A DNA stretch of 64,000 nt from Paenibacillus dendritiformis. Lineage in GTDB: Bacteria; Bacillota; Bacilli; Paenibacillales; Paenibacillaceae. Shown piece after piece: positions 62,176 through 64,000 of this stretch; the stretch's first letter is position 1, and each line of letters begins with the position of its first letter. The notes beneath the pieces are model-generated. The model was not told where the DNA came from. It did not search any database and saw nothing but the letters and a program-made list of their open reading frames with translations. Position numbers and translations under genes: made by a program. The stretch is taken from contig NZ_OX216966.1 in NCBI RefSeq assembly GCF_945605565.1, forward strand, positions 1,481,001 through 1,545,000, given 5' to 3'.

Positions 62176-63698
62176 TACGGTTAAAAGTTCGGCATCTCGC
62201 CATCCTATTGGCCGTGCTGGCCGCTTTGTCGGGATTGTCCTGGATCCTGCCGAAGATAGCGGCACAGCCACATGAATTTTGGTTGTCATTTCTTGGGCGG
62301 GGGGAGGATACGGCCAATGAAAGGTACTTTGCGCTAATGAACAGCCATCTTCCCGCACGTGAGAACATGCTGTATATCGGTAAGAATAGTTCCTCCTTCT
62401 CGACGCAAGGATCGGAAAACACGGAGCTATCCGTGGAGGCGATGGAACAGCAGGCCGAGCAATTCCTTCGCGACTACCCCGATCATCCGAATGCCTCTCT
62501 CGCTCGGAGCCGGCTCGCCAATATCTATATGCTGGACAAAAGATGGGAGAAAGCAGAGCGGCTGTACAAGGAATTGATGCGAAGCGATTCGTTGCATAAT
62601 TTTGAATACCGCGATCAAGTGAAGCTGCTGGAATCAAGAGCGCCCAAGCCAGGAGAGAAGCCGATGCTGAGCGGCACCGTTATGCGAGGGCAACAACCGC
62701 TCGAAGGAGCTGTCGTCGTGCTGCGTAAGACGGACGCGAACTCGTGGCACTCTCCACCCCGCCCGGATATTTATCCAATGGCAATGACGGATGAGAACGG
62801 GGAATTCCGTTTTTATCAGGTGCCGGAACAGACCTATGATATCGAAATCGGAGCTCCGCTGCGGGAACTGGATTCCTATACGTACGCAGAGACTTCGCCG
62901 GATAGCATCGTGTTGAAGAAAGGGCAATCGGTGGAAGGGATTGTTATGCAGTTGAATCCGAATCTCACCGTCCTTGAGCCGCAAGGTCCTGTCACCGTGG
63001 AGGGCGATGCGGTTACGATGCGATGGGAAGCCTATCCGGGCGCTGCCTATTATGTGGTGCAATGGATGGAGCCGCATCAGTCTCGCTCCGGCAAATCCCG
63101 GGGGGCGGCCACTCATGTGCTTCCGGGAAAGCATGCAGGGACGAAAGCTACGTACCGTCTATCGGAGCTGAGAGAGAATGGTGCCGCCGGCGGCGGAATG
63201 AATTGGTCGCCTGATGAGGGCATCTGGATTTATCCTTCCTATTTGCTCGGTATCGGATACCCTGGCGCCCAGTATGTGTGGAGCGTCGATGCCTATGACG
63301 ATCAGGACAGGAAAATTAGCAGCTCCCGGCCATACGCGATCGTCGACCAAAGGGAGCTGCCGCTCATTCGCATCCCGGATGGCCCGCTGTCGGACGGAGA
63401 TCGATACGTTCTGCAGGCGGATTATGAGTCGGCCAAGCGCGCTTACTTGAAGGAAGGCAATAATCGGCATGCATTGCGGGTCCTTGCCCGCATGGAAATG
63501 ATCGGGACGACGAAGGATTCCTGGGGAGATGAGAAGAAGGCACTTTATTATTTGAAGCAAATCGATCAGCCGGACCTCTCCGATCTGAAAATGATGGAGC
63601 TGTGCTATTCCCGCTTAAAGATGGAGGACGAAGCGGAACGGATACGGAGGGAAGTGGAGCGCCTGGAGGGCGGTCAGGCATCCAGCCGCGATGGTTAG
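62172..63698 (+). CDS. Membrane-anchored protein with carboxypeptidase-regulatory-like domain
   Basis: 508 residues from TTG 62172, which overlaps the preceding stop. An N-terminal signal/anchor (HLAILLAVLAALSGLSWILP), then TPR-like helices (about 90-155; FLRDYPDHPNASLARSRLANI, WEKAERLYKELM), a carboxypeptidase-regulatory-like beta sandwich (about 165-245; LSGTVMRGQQPLEGAVVVLR, MTDENGEFRFYQVP), a beta-rich middle domain and a further TPR-like C-terminus. It is exported and held at the membrane. It may be the surface sensor or main target of the ECF system, by analogy with three-gene sigma operons. Confidence 0.75.
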   Translation: MIRLKVRHLAILLAVLAALSGLSWILPKIAAQPHEFWLSFLGRGEDTANERYFALMNSHLPARENMLYIGKNSSSFSTQGSENTELSVEAMEQQAEQFLRDYPDHPNASLARSRLANIYMLDKRWEKAERLYKELMRSDSLHNFEYRDQVKLLESRAPKPGEKPMLSGTVMRGQQPLEGAVVVLRKTDANSWHSPPRPDIYPMAMTDENGEFRFYQVPEQTYDIEIGAPLRELDSYTYAETSPDSIVLKKGQSVEGIVMQLNPNLTVLEPQGPVTVEGDAVTMRWEAYPGAAYYVVQWMEPHQSRSGKSRGAATHVLPGKHAGTKATYRLSELRENGAAGGGMNWSPDEGIWIYPSYLLGIGYPGAQYVWSVDAYDDQDRKISSSRPYAIVDQRELPLIRIPDGPLSDGDRYVLQADYESAKRAYLKEGNNRHALRVLARMEMIGTTKDSWGDEKKALYYLKQIDQPDLSDLKMMELCYSRLKMEDEAERIRREVERLEGGQASSRDG

Positions 63699-63705
63699 GG
63701 ATTAT

Positions 63706-63734
63706 GCCGCCGGACCATGGCCAGGTTCGGCGGC
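63706..63734 (+). terminator. GC-rich hairpin after the sigma operon
   Basis: GCCGCCGGACC pairs with GGTTCGGCGGC, but no T-run follows. May be a weak terminator. Confidence 0.35.
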
Positions 63735-63922
63735 GTGTACACCGGCGCATACTTGATTTCCGTTAAGGAAAATCTCGCCGGTAAGTTGATAAGGAACAGG
63801 GAGCAAGGAAAAGTTAATTTAGGGGTTGCTTTTCTAGCAGGAGCGTGATATATTTATATTCCTGTCTTCGACAGAGCAGCATCATCAGCCGCATGAAGCG
63901 AAAAAAGATTTTAAAAAAATGC

Positions 63923-63951
63923 TTGACGCTGAATCGAAGACATGATATATT
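63923..63951 (+). promoter_or_regulatory. Strong promoter, rRNA operon-like
   Basis: TTGACG (63923-63928), 17-base spacer, TATATT (63946-63951), with an A/T-rich UP-like stretch just upstream (63899-63920) and GTCGCCGCTGAACGCGGTG shortly after the -10. That leader resembles those preceding 16S rRNA genes in Paenibacillus and Bacillus. The transcribed gene lies beyond the window, so an rRNA operon is inferred only. Nothing else is seen in 63735-64000. Confidence 0.6.
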
Positions 63952-64000
63952 ATAAAAGTCGCCGCTGAACGCGGTGAAGAAAAGAAAGCAACTTACTAAT

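Overview
The window looks like a chromosomal segment of a Paenibacillus-type Firmicute. Three LplA/LplB/YtcP-style sugar ABC transporters without an ATPase, a YesM/YesN-type two-component pair, LacI regulators, a stalk-domain (copper amine oxidase N-terminal-like) protein, a purine riboswitch, AGGAGG ribosome binding sites with frequent GTG/TTG starts, and GC-rich codon use all fit that group. The species assignment is inference from gene content only.

Layout. 1-2.7 kb: the tail of an MFS permease, then an AT-richer patch with an XRE regulator fused to a complete desulfoferrodoxin/superoxide-reductase domain and an isochorismatase-like hydrolase. 2.7-7.6 kb: a Gfo/Idh/MocA dehydrogenase and a first sugar ABC transporter (two permeases, lipoprotein). 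7.7-8.6 kb: a convergent serine hydrolase. 9.0-20.4 kb: esterase, two permeases, binding lipoprotein, GH3 beta-glucosidase, GH94-type phosphorylase of about 1,120 residues and a LacI regulator. This gene order matches the beta-1,2-glucooligosaccharide (sophorooligosaccharide) locus of Listeria innocua. 20.5-22 kb: small uncharacterised genes. 22.1-29.3 kb: a third transporter with its own YesM-like kinase and AraC-type response regulator.

29.4-36.9 kb: guaA, followed by a 5,894-bp AT-rich island bounded by a 186-bp direct repeat of the guaA 3' end (184 of 186 identical). The island holds a decayed tyrosine integrase, other phage-like pseudogenes and two intact-looking AT-rich genes of unknown function, one with HEPN-like motifs. 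The original guaA terminator now lies beyond the right-hand copy.

37-45.7 kb: a stalk-domain protein, then a guanine-class purine riboswitch in front of an NCS2 purine permease, a Pot-type ABC transporter (D-B-C-A) and adenine deaminase, which together suggest a purine salvage unit. 45.7-49.4 kb: an unusual repeat-rich stretch with a 41-bp minisatellite, an apparently catalytically dead IS1595-like transposase protein, an 11-bp-period array, and 7-, 9- and 31-bp tandem repeats.

48.2-61 kb: an inositol catabolism region. lacI, iolB and iolG run leftward; iolC, iolA, iolD, iolE, a second dehydrogenase and an SSS symporter run rightward; a TIM-barrel isomerase follows. Both divergent promoters have the same AAGCGCTTAACTCA operator next to their -10 box. 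61.3-63.7 kb: an ECF sigma factor, a small membrane protein (putative anti-sigma) and an anchored protein with a carboxypeptidase-regulatory-like domain. At the right edge a strong promoter resembling rRNA operon promoters points out of the window.
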